A stretch of DNA of 64,000 nt from Martinezella rhizogenes (GTDB lineage Bacteria > Pseudomonadota > Alphaproteobacteria > Rhizobiales > Rhizobiaceae), in the NCBI GenBank assembly GCA_013322215.1, contig JAAMEZ010000058.1, positions 372,001-436,000 of the forward strand. The letters are read 5' to 3'. Position 1 is the first letter of the stretch. The number at the start of each line of letters is the position of its first letter. This document shows, piece by piece, positions 49,796-57,965 of this stretch. Below the pieces are notes generated by a model. That model was not told where the DNA came from, did not search any database, and was given only the letters and a program-made list of their open reading frames with translations. A program made the position numbers and the translations under genes.

Positions 49796-51118
49796 TCAGC
49801 CTGCCAGCCGATTGATCGCTGCCTCGACCGTCATCGTCTCGCGAGCGCCGGTCTTGCGGTCCTTCACTTCCACTTCGCCGCTCGCAATCGAACGCGGGCC
49901 GACGATGATCTGCACAGGCACACCGATCAGATCGGCCGTTGCGAACTTCGTTCCGGCACGCTCGTCGCGATCGTCGTACAGTACGTCCTTGCCGGCCTTC
50001 GACAATGCGGCATAGACCGTTTCGCAAGCCTCGTCACAGGCTTGGTCGCCGGCCTTCATGTTGATCACCACGACATCAAACGGCGCGACCGAAGCCGGCC
50101 AGATGATTCCGTTCTCATCATGCGATGCTTCGATGATGGCGGGAACAAGGCGTGTCGGACCAATACCGTAAGATCCCATGTGGACAGCATGTTCCTTGCC
50201 GTCCGGACCCTGCACCTTGGCACCCATAGGCTCGGAATATTTCGTGCCGAAATAGAAGATATGACCGACCTCGATGCCGCGCGCCGACAGGCGATCGCCT
50301 TCCGGAATGGCGTTGAAGGCGGCTTCGTCGTGCATTTCCGAGGTCGCAGCGTAGACCGAGGTCCACTTGTCGAAGATGCTCTTCAAGCCGGCGACATCAT
50401 CGAAATTCGTGTCTTCACCAGGAATGTCGAAATTGACGAAATCCTTGTGGCAGAAGACCTCCGACTCGCCGGTATCGGCAAGAATGATGAATTCGTGGCT
50501 GAGATTGCCGCCGATCGGGCCAGTGTCGGCCCGCATCGGGATTGCTCTCAGGCCGAGGCGATTGAAGGTGCGCAAGTAAGCGGCGAACATCTTGTTATAA
50601 GATTGTACGGCGCCTTCCTGCGTTAGATCGAAGGAATAGGCATCCTTCATCATGAATTCGCGCGAGCGCATCGTGCCGAAACGCGGACGGATTTCGTCAC
50701 GGAACTTCAGCTGGATGTGATAGAGGTTCAGCGGCAAGTCCTTGTAGGACTTGATGTATGACCGGAAGATGTCGGTGACCATCTCCTCATTGGTCGGACC
50801 ATACAGCATGGGCCGATCCTGCCGATCCTTGATGCGCAGCATCTCCTTGCCGTAGGCGTCATAGCGGCCGCTTTCCTGCCAAAGCTCGGCCGACTGCAGT
50901 GTCGGCATCGACAGCTCGATGGCGCCGGAACGGTTCTGTTCCTCGCGGATGATCTTGTTGACCTTGTCCAGCACGCGTTTGCCCAATGGCAGCCAGGAAT
51001 AGATGCCTTGCGACTGCTGACGGATCATGCCGGTGCGCAGCATGAGCCTATGGGAAACAATTTCAGCCTCCTTGGGATTTTCCTTCAGGATGGGCATGAA
51101 GTAACGAGACAGACGCAT
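49796..51118 (-). CDS. proS: Prolyl-tRNA synthetase, short type
   Basis: ProRS charges tRNA(Pro). The 440-residue protein lacks the 180-residue editing insertion present in the E. coli type, as is usual in alphaproteobacteria. Class II motifs appear as MRLSRYFMPILKENPKEAE, TGMIRQQSQGIYSWLPLGKRVL, motif 2 in KFRDEIRPRFGTMRSREFMMKDAYSF and motif 3 in GSYGIGPTRLVPAIIE, followed by the anticodon-binding domain. It leads the proS-lolC/E-lolD unit. An editing protein (YbaK or PrdX type) may act elsewhere. Confidence 0.96.
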   Translation of the reverse strand: MRLSRYFMPILKENPKEAEIVSHRLMLRTGMIRQQSQGIYSWLPLGKRVLDKVNKIIREEQNRSGAIELSMPTLQSAELWQESGRYDAYGKEMLRIKDRQDRPMLYGPTNEEMVTDIFRSYIKSYKDLPLNLYHIQLKFRDEIRPRFGTMRSREFMMKDAYSFDLTQEGAVQSYNKMFAAYLRTFNRLGLRAIPMRADTGPIGGNLSHEFIILADTGESEVFCHKDFVNFDIPGEDTNFDDVAGLKSIFDKWTSVYAATSEMHDEAAFNAIPEGDRLSARGIEVGHIFYFGTKYSEPMGAKVQGPDGKEHAVHMGSYGIGPTRLVPAIIEASHDENGIIWPASVAPFDVVVINMKAGDQACDEACETVYAALSKAGKDVLYDDRDERAGTKFATADLIGVPVQIIVGPRSIASGEVEVKDRKTGARETMTVEAAINRLAG

Positions 51119-51240
51119 GACGCTTGTTCCAGATTGTTTGACGTTCCGCTGAGGGTGGAATCGTTAGCAAATTATGTACTGGAGGCAGTTCATAACTGCT
51201 TCGGCGCAGGAAGGAAACCCGCATTCTTCAACAGAAGAAT

Positions 51241-51559
51241 TTGACAAAAGCCCGAGAATACAGGGGATAGAGCCTATTTTCGATGTTTCGAAAAAGCGCA
51301 CGTTTATAAGGATTTACGACGGAAATTCGTCAACAGAAAAATTCTGCGCGGCTGTAGCAAAAAAGCAAAAAAAAGGATGACAAAGCTCAATGTTTGAGCT
51401 AATTTTAGCTCACAAAAGAGGCAAGAAGGCTAAATTCTTGCCGTTTCGCGGTCAAGTCTTGGGAGGATCAGATCTTAGGCGCGCTCGTTCGCTGCCCCGG
51501 TAACGGATAAGGATCACGCGATACTTTAAAACAAGGCTTATAGCCTTGTTTTTTTTTGC
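51241..51559 (+). ncRNA. Candidate plus-strand RNA ending in a strong terminator
   Basis: The 618-bp gap between proS and the DUF1467 gene has no coding frame that I trust, yet contains a perfect terminator on the plus strand (AAACAAGGCT-TAT-AGCCTTGTTT, 51529-51551, nine T following). Upstream are GAGCTAA/TTAGCTC and GGCAAGAA/TTCTTGCC hairpins and a TTGACA box at 51241-51246. A short RNA ending near 51559 is the simplest reading; its start is not fixed. The terminator may also serve the leftward DUF1467 transcript. Confidence 0.45.
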
Positions 51560-51736
51560 TTTCTCAGCGCCTCAATGTCCCATGACTTGCCCGGAACCTT
51601 TGGTTCGCTCTTCAGCTGAAATAATATACATGACCTGTAAATTCTTTGCGCCACCCTCATGACAGGCGTGTGACGAATTGATGGCGATCGCGAGGCGCCC
51701 GTATTCCAGGCGCCTTTCATCTACAATTTTCGTAGA

Positions 51737-52012
51737 TCACTTGTAGCTTGGAACGATCCGCGGGATGGAATCTATACTCAGGCCGAAGTAGCGCGAGGCG
51801 ACATACCAGGCGCCATAGATGAACGCCGATACAAGTGTCGTGACCAGCACAACCCGCCATGCACGAAATTTCGTCGGCGCGCTTTCGACTGTGCCGAGGA
51901 TCACATGTTCATCCTCGGCCTGGGTTCGCAGGCCGAAAGGCAGGACGGCGAAAAGCGTGATCCACCAGACGACGAAATAGACGGCGAAACCGGCGGCGAT
52001 CTGCTGTGCCAT
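51737..52012 (-). CDS. DUF1467 family membrane protein
   Basis: The 91-residue protein has two helices: QIAAGFAVYFVVWWITLFAVLPFGLRTQ at the N-terminus, and AWRVVLVTTLVSAFIYGAWYVAS. The short hydrophilic loop QAEDEHVILGTVESAP between them is a recognisable family feature. DUF1467 proteins occur next to mce and proS in many Rhizobiales. Function is unknown. It lies about 100 bp after mce on the same strand. Confidence 0.85.
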   Translation of the reverse strand: MAQQIAAGFAVYFVVWWITLFAVLPFGLRTQAEDEHVILGTVESAPTKFRAWRVVLVTTLVSAFIYGAWYVASRYFGLSIDSIPRIVPSYK

Positions 52013-52111
52013 TACACTCCCTTCGAGACGAGTTTGTCGCCTCTTCCTCTTCCAAGCTTGCTTATAGGGGCAAAGCAGTCGTCTTTCAAAGCACCGATCA
52101 GCGCTTTAGTG

Positions 52112-52516
52112 TCACACTTGCTCAAGTTCGATGAGCGTGCCGAAGAAATCCTTGGGGTGCAGGAAGAGCACAGGCTTGCCATGCGCGCCGATTTTCGGCT
52201 CGCCATTGCCTAGCACGCGCGCTCCTTTTGCGACCAGCTGGTCGCGCGCCGCAAGGATATCCGCAACCTCATAGCAGATATGGTGCATACCCCCATCCGG
52301 GTTCTTGGCGAGGAAGGCAGCGATAGGCGAGATTTCGCCGAGGGGCTCGAGCAGCTCGACCTTGCTGTTCGGCAGCTCGACGAAAACCACGGTGACGCCG
52401 TGCTCCGGCAATGACTGCGGCGCAGATACAGTTGCGCCGAGCGTTTCGCGATAGGCTCTGGAAGCTGCCGCGATATCGGGAACGGCGATCGCGATGTGAT
52501 TGATGCGTCCCAACAT
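52112..52516 (-). CDS. mce: Methylmalonyl-CoA epimerase
   Basis: The enzyme interconverts (R)- and (S)-methylmalonyl-CoA in propionate metabolism. The 134-residue vicinal-oxygen-chelate protein has RINHIAIAVPDI with metal-binding His7, the VVFVELPNSKVELLEPLG segment with a Glu ligand, GGMHHICYEV with a second metal histidine, and FLHPKDFFGTLIELEQ at the end. It follows rnj by 24 bp on the same strand. Confidence 0.93.
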   Translation of the reverse strand: MLGRINHIAIAVPDIAAASRAYRETLGATVSAPQSLPEHGVTVVFVELPNSKVELLEPLGEISPIAAFLAKNPDGGMHHICYEVADILAARDQLVAKGARVLGNGEPKIGAHGKPVLFLHPKDFFGTLIELEQV

Positions 52517-52540
52517 GGCTCTCTCCTCCCCGAGGCGACC

Positions 52541-54214
52541 TCAGCCGCCAGTGCGTGTCACGAATACCGTCACGAGCGGCTTCTTGCCCCAGCCCTGGTT
52601 GGCAGCGGCACGCACTGCACGGCGAACGGCCTCCTGCAGCATGTTGAGATCCTTGCGGCGAGCGCGGGGAATACTCTCGATGGCGCTGACAATGGCGTCG
52701 AAGAGAGTGTCTTCCATCTCCTCGCCTTCGTCATCATATGCCGGCAGGCCGATGGGCACGAGATCAGGATCGCCGACGATGTCGTAACGGGCATCGAGCA
52801 CGACGTTGACGGCGACATGGCCGACATAGGAGAGCTTCTTGCGCTCGCCGATGCCCATCTCGTCGAAATCGCCGATCAGGATACCGTCCTTGAAAATGCG
52901 GCCATGCGGCGCTTCGCCGATCACCTCGACCGGACCCGGTGCCAGGCGCAGAACATCGCCATTGCGCACACGCGGTACGGTGGCAATGCCGCTCTGTTCG
53001 GCCAGTTCCTTATGCGCAGTCAGATGCGTCGCCTCGCCATGCACGGGTACGACGACTTTCGGGCGCGTCCATTCATACATCTTCTGCAGCTCGTTGCGCC
53101 GGGGATGTCCAGAGACGTGGACAAGCGCTTCGGCGTCCGTCACCACATGCACACCCTGCTCGATCAGGCCGTTCTTGATGTCCTGGATCGCCTTCTCGTT
53201 GCCGGGAATGGCGCGCGAGGAAAAGACGACGATATCGCCTGATGCCAATGCGACATTGCGCATCTCGTCCCGGGCGAGCTTGGCGAGGGCAGCGCGCGGC
53301 TCGCCCTGGCTGCCGGTCAGAATCACCACAACCTTGTCGCGCGGGATATAACCATATTCGTCTTCGGCGATGAAAGGCTTGATGCCTTCCATGAGGCCGA
53401 TATCGCGGGCGACATCGACCACGCGCTTCAGCGAACTGCCGAGCAGCAGCACTTCGCGGCCGGCGGCTTCAGCGGCTTCGGCAACGGTGCGGATACGGCC
53501 GACATTCGACGAGAAGGTGGTGATCGCCACCCTGCCCTCGGCATCCTCGATGATCTTGCGCAGGCTTTCGGAAACGTCCTTCTCCGAGGGCGAAACACCA
53601 TCACGCAGCGCATTGGTGGAATCGCACATCAGCGCCAGCACGCCCTCTTCGCCAAGCTGGCGAAAACGGGTCTCGTCGGTCAGCGGACCGAGCGACGGCT
53701 CGTGATCGATCTTCCAGTCACCCGTGTGAACGACATTGCCGAGCGGCGTGCGGATCATCAGCGACATCGGCTCGGGGATCGAATGGTTGACGGCAACGCC
53801 TTCGATCTCGAACGGGCCGACATTGATGCGATCGCCGGCCTTGAACAGCGTCACCGGGATCTCGCCCATCGACTTCTCGTAGTCGCGCTTGGCTTCGAGA
53901 AGGCCGGCAGTGAAGGCGGAGGCGTAGATCGGAACATTGAGCCCCGGCCAGAGATCGTTCAGCGCGCCGTAATGGTCCTCGTGGGCATGGGTGATGATGA
54001 TGCCCTTGAGGTTCTTGCGTTCCTTGGCGAGGAAACGGATATCCGGCAATACGAGATCGACTCCAGGCAGATCCGGGCCCGGGAAAGTAACGCCGCAATC
54101 GACCATGATCCACTGGCGCTGCTCCGCCGGACCATAGCCGTAGAGCGCGAGATTCATGCCGATTTCGCCGACGCCGCCGAGGGGCAGAAACACCAGTTCG
54201 TCTTGTTTCGCCAT
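52541..54214 (-). CDS. rnj: Ribonuclease J
   Basis: RNase J is a 5'-3' exo- and endoribonuclease of the metallo-beta-lactamase family that matures rRNA and degrades mRNA in many alphaproteobacteria. The 557-residue protein has the metal motif HAHEDHYG (about residues 75-82), VVHTGDWKID, beta-CASP blocks (STNALRDGVSPSEKDV, TFSSNVGRIRTVAEAAEAAGR, LTGSQGEPRAALAKLA) and a C-terminal VVPVHGEATH histidine motif. The start at 54214 has AGGGA upstream. birA ends 15 bp ahead. Confidence 0.95.
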   Translation of the reverse strand: MAKQDELVFLPLGGVGEIGMNLALYGYGPAEQRQWIMVDCGVTFPGPDLPGVDLVLPDIRFLAKERKNLKGIIITHAHEDHYGALNDLWPGLNVPIYASAFTAGLLEAKRDYEKSMGEIPVTLFKAGDRINVGPFEIEGVAVNHSIPEPMSLMIRTPLGNVVHTGDWKIDHEPSLGPLTDETRFRQLGEEGVLALMCDSTNALRDGVSPSEKDVSESLRKIIEDAEGRVAITTFSSNVGRIRTVAEAAEAAGREVLLLGSSLKRVVDVARDIGLMEGIKPFIAEDEYGYIPRDKVVVILTGSQGEPRAALAKLARDEMRNVALASGDIVVFSSRAIPGNEKAIQDIKNGLIEQGVHVVTDAEALVHVSGHPRRNELQKMYEWTRPKVVVPVHGEATHLTAHKELAEQSGIATVPRVRNGDVLRLAPGPVEVIGEAPHGRIFKDGILIGDFDEMGIGERKKLSYVGHVAVNVVLDARYDIVGDPDLVPIGLPAYDDEGEEMEDTLFDAIVSAIESIPRARRKDLNMLQEAVRRAVRAAANQGWGKKPLVTVFVTRTGG

Positions 54215-54228
54215 GTGATCCCTACCCA

Positions 54229-54993
54229 TTACCTAAAGAAAACGTCGCCCGCGGCAATCGGCATGATCCTGCCGTCCTCGGTTTCGAGCATCAACAAGCC
54301 ATTATCATCGATTCCGGAGAAATGGCCCAAAATTGAGCGATCCGGCAGATTTACCGTGATCTTTTCTCCGATGCCGCATGCAAATTCGCGCCAGCGCGCG
54401 GTGATCTCCCGAATGCCCTTGCCGCGGTTCCAGACATCCAGTGCCTCGGACATAGCAGCATAGAGATGGGCAAACAGCTCGTCCGGCGACACCATCGAGC
54501 CCTGCTGTCTCAGGCAGGTGACGGGATACATCGGATTATCGGGCATGACGGCAATGTTGATGCCTATGCCGATGACGAGCGCATAACGGCCGTCCGGCAG
54601 AGCCTCGCCTTCGATCAGGATGCCGCAGGTCTTCTTGCGGCCGATCAGGATATCGTTCGGCCACTTGATCTCGGCCGGTTCAGCTGCGAGCGGCAACACG
54701 CTGCGCACAGCCTGATGCACGGCGACTGCGACAGCAAGCGGCAGAGACCCGAGGCGGTCCATGGGAGCGGGATCGATCAGAAGGAGAGAGGCGTAGAGAT
54801 TACCAGCTTCAGATACCCAGGGCCGGCCGCGACGGCCGCGTCCACCGGTCTGGCGCTCGGCAGTCACCCAAAGGTTTCCTGTGTCGCCGGCGCGCGCGCG
54901 TTCAAGGCAGACGCTGTTTGTGGACGAGGTTTCCCGAAGAGCATCGTGCCGGAAGTCGGCGAGCGACTTCCGGCTATTCATGTCAGACGCCAT
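54229..54993 (-). CDS. birA: Biotin-[acetyl-CoA-carboxylase] ligase
   Basis: BirA attaches biotin to AccB using biotinyl-5'-AMP. The 254-residue protein has the catalytic ligase motifs (AERQTGGRGRRGRPW, EIKWPNDILIGRKKTCGILIE, ALVIGIGINI) and a C-terminal domain. It lacks the N-terminal HTH of E. coli BirA, so it is not a repressor. The ATG overlaps the TGA of nuoN (TGATG), so it is read as the last gene of the nuo operon or translationally coupled. Its substrate gene accB lies at 2.2 kb. Confidence 0.95.
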   Translation of the reverse strand: MASDMNSRKSLADFRHDALRETSSTNSVCLERARAGDTGNLWVTAERQTGGRGRRGRPWVSEAGNLYASLLLIDPAPMDRLGSLPLAVAVAVHQAVRSVLPLAAEPAEIKWPNDILIGRKKTCGILIEGEALPDGRYALVIGIGINIAVMPDNPMYPVTCLRQQGSMVSPDELFAHLYAAMSEALDVWNRGKGIREITARWREFACGIGEKITVNLPDRSILGHFSGIDDNGLLMLETEDGRIMPIAAGDVFFR

Positions 54994-56435
54994 CAAAACA
55001 ACGTCGCAGCAGCAAGATCGGCAGCACCGCCGATTACGCCACCGAAGAAGACGTAGGCAATGACGAACAGGCCGGAGAGACCGAAGACGAGGCGCAGCGA
55101 ACCGGCGGTCCGTGCGAATTCGTCCTTGGCTTCATCGAACCACATCACCTTGATGACGCGCAGATAGTAGTAAGCGCCGACGACCGAAGCCAGAACGCCG
55201 ATGATGGCAAGCGCATAGAGATGCGCCTGGATGGCGGCGACGAAGACGAAGTACTTTCCGAAGAAGCCTGCGAGCGGCGGGATGCCGGCGAGCGAGAACA
55301 TCAGCGCCGTCAGCACGACCGCCATGAAGGGGTTGGTCGTGGAAAGACCGGCGAGATCCTCGATGCTTTCGACCTGACGGCCATCCTTGCGGCGCATCGC
55401 CATGATGATGGCGAAGGAGCCGAGCGTCATGACCATGTAGATGACCATGTAGAGCATGACACCGGAGACGCCGGTCTTGGTGCCGGCGGCGAGGCCGACG
55501 AGCGCATAACCCATATGACCGATCGACGAATAGGCCATCAGTCGCTTGAAGTTGCGCTGACCGATTGCGGCGAAGGAGCCGAGCACCATCGAGGCGATCG
55601 AGATGAAGACGATGATCTGCTGCCAATCGGCCAGGACCGGATGGAAGGCCGTGACCACGATGCGGGTCAGGATCGCCATGGCCGCTACCTTCGGCGCTGC
55701 CGCGAAGAAGGCGGTGACGGGCGTCGGCGCGCCTTCGTAAACGTCCGGCGTCCACATGTGGAATGGAACGGCAGAGATCTTGAAGGCGAGGCCTGCAAGC
55801 ACGAAGACCAGGCCGAAGACGAGGCCGAGCGAACGGGTCTCGGCGCTCAGCGCGGTGGCGATCGCATCGAAGGTCGTGTGGCCGGTGAAGCCGTAAACCA
55901 GCGACATGCCGTAGAGCAGCATGCCGGAGGACAGCGCACCGAGTACGAAGTACTTCAGGCCGGCTTCAGTCGACTTCAGGCTGTCGCGGTTGATCGCGGC
56001 CACGACGTAGAGCGCCAGCGACTGCAGTTCCAGCGACAGGTAGAGCGAGATCAGGTCATGCGCCGAGATCATCAGCAGGATGCCGAGGGTCGCGAGCACG
56101 AGCAGGACCGGGAACTCGAAGCGATCGAGCTGCTGCTCGCGCGCCTGCCCCATGCTGAGGAACATGGCGACGATCGAGCCGATCAGCGCGACAATCTTCA
56201 TGAAGCGGGAGAAGCCGTCGGCGAGATAGGCGCCGCCGTAGGCAAGGCCATCGCCCGGCACGAAGATGATCCAGAGACCGGCCACCGCGAGGAGCGCGAT
56301 GGCAAGACCGGTGACCGTGGGTCCCGACCGCTCGCCCGAGAAGACGCCGATCATGAGCAACGCAAGTGCACCGACCGCGAGAATGAGCTCCGGAATGGAA
56401 AGATGCAGGCTTGCAAGAATTGTGTCAGCAGTCAT
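54993..56435 (-). CDS. nuoN: NADH-quinone oxidoreductase subunit N
   Basis: NuoN is one of the three antiporter-like proton-pumping subunits of complex I. The 480-residue protein shows about 13-14 transmembrane helices and a proton_antipo_M domain, with LKYFVLGALSSGMLLYG, KISAVPFHMWTPDVYEGAPTPVTAF and FKRLMAYSSIGHMGYALVG as family blocks carrying the key Lys and His residues. It follows nuoM by 18 bp. Confidence 0.97.
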   Translation of the reverse strand: MTADTILASLHLSIPELILAVGALALLMIGVFSGERSGPTVTGLAIALLAVAGLWIIFVPGDGLAYGGAYLADGFSRFMKIVALIGSIVAMFLSMGQAREQQLDRFEFPVLLVLATLGILLMISAHDLISLYLSLELQSLALYVVAAINRDSLKSTEAGLKYFVLGALSSGMLLYGMSLVYGFTGHTTFDAIATALSAETRSLGLVFGLVFVLAGLAFKISAVPFHMWTPDVYEGAPTPVTAFFAAAPKVAAMAILTRIVVTAFHPVLADWQQIIVFISIASMVLGSFAAIGQRNFKRLMAYSSIGHMGYALVGLAAGTKTGVSGVMLYMVIYMVMTLGSFAIIMAMRRKDGRQVESIEDLAGLSTTNPFMAVVLTALMFSLAGIPPLAGFFGKYFVFVAAIQAHLYALAIIGVLASVVGAYYYLRVIKVMWFDEAKDEFARTAGSLRLVFGLSGLFVIAYVFFGGVIGGAADLAAATLF

Positions 56436-56453
56436 GTCGAATAGGTCCCGTCA

Positions 56454-57965
56454 TCAATTCATCGACAGCGCAACATTCTGCGCAGCGTGCAGGGCAGCGG
56501 TATAATTGTTCACCAGCAGATCCACCGAAGCCGCCGTGGCATCGAAGATCGGAGCCGGATAGACACCGAAGAGGATCGTCAGCGCGATCAGCGGATAGAG
56601 GATCAGCTGTTCACGCGGCGACAGATCGAGAAGCTTCTTCAGGTTTTCCTTCTCCAGCGCGCCGAAAATGACGCGACGGTAGAGCCAGAGCGCGTAAGCC
56701 GCCGACAGGATCACGCCGGTCGCGGCGAAGAGCGCAACCCAGGTGTTGGCGCGGAAGACGCCGATCAGGGTCAGGAATTCGCCGATGAAGCCGGAGGTGC
56801 CGGGCAGACCGACGTTCGCCATGGTGAAGACCATCATGGCGACGGCATATTTCGGCATGTTGTTGACCAGGCCGCCATAAGCCGCGATTTCGCGGGTGTG
56901 GGTGCGGTCGTAGATCACGCCGACGCAAAGGAAGAGCGCGCCAGAGACGATACCGTGCGAGAGCATCTGGAAGATCGCACCCTGCACGCCCTGCTGGTTG
57001 GCCGCAAAGATACCCATCGTCACATAGCCCATGTGGGCGACCGACGAGTAGGCGATCAGCTTCTTGATATCGTCCTGCATCATCGCGACCAGCGAGGTGT
57101 AGATGATGGCGATGACCGAAAGGGCAAAGACGAGCGGTGCGAAATATTCCGAAGCATTCGGGAACATGCCAAGCGAGAAGCGGATGAGACCGTAGCCACC
57201 GAGCTTCAGGAGGATGCCTGCCAGGATGACAGAGCCTGCCGTCGGCGCCTGAACGTGTGCGTCCGGAAGCCAGGTGTGGACCGGCCACATCGGCATCTTC
57301 ACCGCGAAGGAGGCGAAGAAGGCAAGCCATAGCCAGGTCTGCAGCTGCGGCGGGAACTTGTAGGCGAGCAGCGTCGGGATATCGGTCGTGCCGGCCTGCC
57401 AGTACATGGCCATGATGGCAAGCAGCATCAACACCGAGCCGAGCAGCGTGTAGAGGAAGAACTTGTAGCTGGCGTAGACGCGATCCTTGCCGCCCCAGAC
57501 GCCGATGATCAGGAACATCGGGATGAGGCCGGCTTCGAAGAAGACGTAGAACAGCACGATATCCAGCGACACGAACACACCGATCATCATCGTCTCGAGG
57601 ACGAGGAAGGCGATCATGTAGTCCTTCAGGCGCTTTTCGACCGAGAGCCAGCTTGCGAGCACGCAGAAGGGCATCAGGAAGGTCGACAGGATGACGAACA
57701 GCATGGAAATGCCGTCGACGCCCATGTGGTAGCTGATGCCGCCCGTCAGCCACTCATGCTTTTCGACCATCTGGAAACCCGGATTGGCATTGTCGAACCA
57801 GATCCAGACGAACAGCGACACGATGAACGTGACGATGGTCGTTGCCAGCGAAATGTTCAGGACGTTCCGGCGGCCATTGGCACCGTTGTCCTGTGTAAAC
57901 AGCAGGAGAACGACACCGACCAGCGGCAGGAATGTGACCGTTGAAAGAATGGGCCAATCGGTCAT
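56454..57965 (-). CDS. nuoM: NADH-quinone oxidoreductase subunit M
   Basis: NuoM is an antiporter-like subunit of complex I. The 503-residue sequence shows FEAGLIPMFLIIGVWGG (with the channel glutamate), ASFAVKMPMWPVHTWLPDAHVQAPTAGSVILAG and IKKLIAYSSVAHMGYVTMG, all in the usual order, and about 14 helices. Its start overlaps the nuoL stop by one base, so translation is coupled. Confidence 0.97.
   Translation of the reverse strand: MTDWPILSTVTFLPLVGVVLLLFTQDNGANGRRNVLNISLATTIVTFIVSLFVWIWFDNANPGFQMVEKHEWLTGGISYHMGVDGISMLFVILSTFLMPFCVLASWLSVEKRLKDYMIAFLVLETMMIGVFVSLDIVLFYVFFEAGLIPMFLIIGVWGGKDRVYASYKFFLYTLLGSVLMLLAIMAMYWQAGTTDIPTLLAYKFPPQLQTWLWLAFFASFAVKMPMWPVHTWLPDAHVQAPTAGSVILAGILLKLGGYGLIRFSLGMFPNASEYFAPLVFALSVIAIIYTSLVAMMQDDIKKLIAYSSVAHMGYVTMGIFAANQQGVQGAIFQMLSHGIVSGALFLCVGVIYDRTHTREIAAYGGLVNNMPKYAVAMMVFTMANVGLPGTSGFIGEFLTLIGVFRANTWVALFAATGVILSAAYALWLYRRVIFGALEKENLKKLLDLSPREQLILYPLIALTILFGVYPAPIFDATAASVDLLVNNYTAALHAAQNVALSMN

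Noticed and set aside
51538..51720. 60-codon minus-strand ORF after the DUF1467 gene
   Set aside because: It runs into the terminator stem and has no family similarity; regarded as noncoding.
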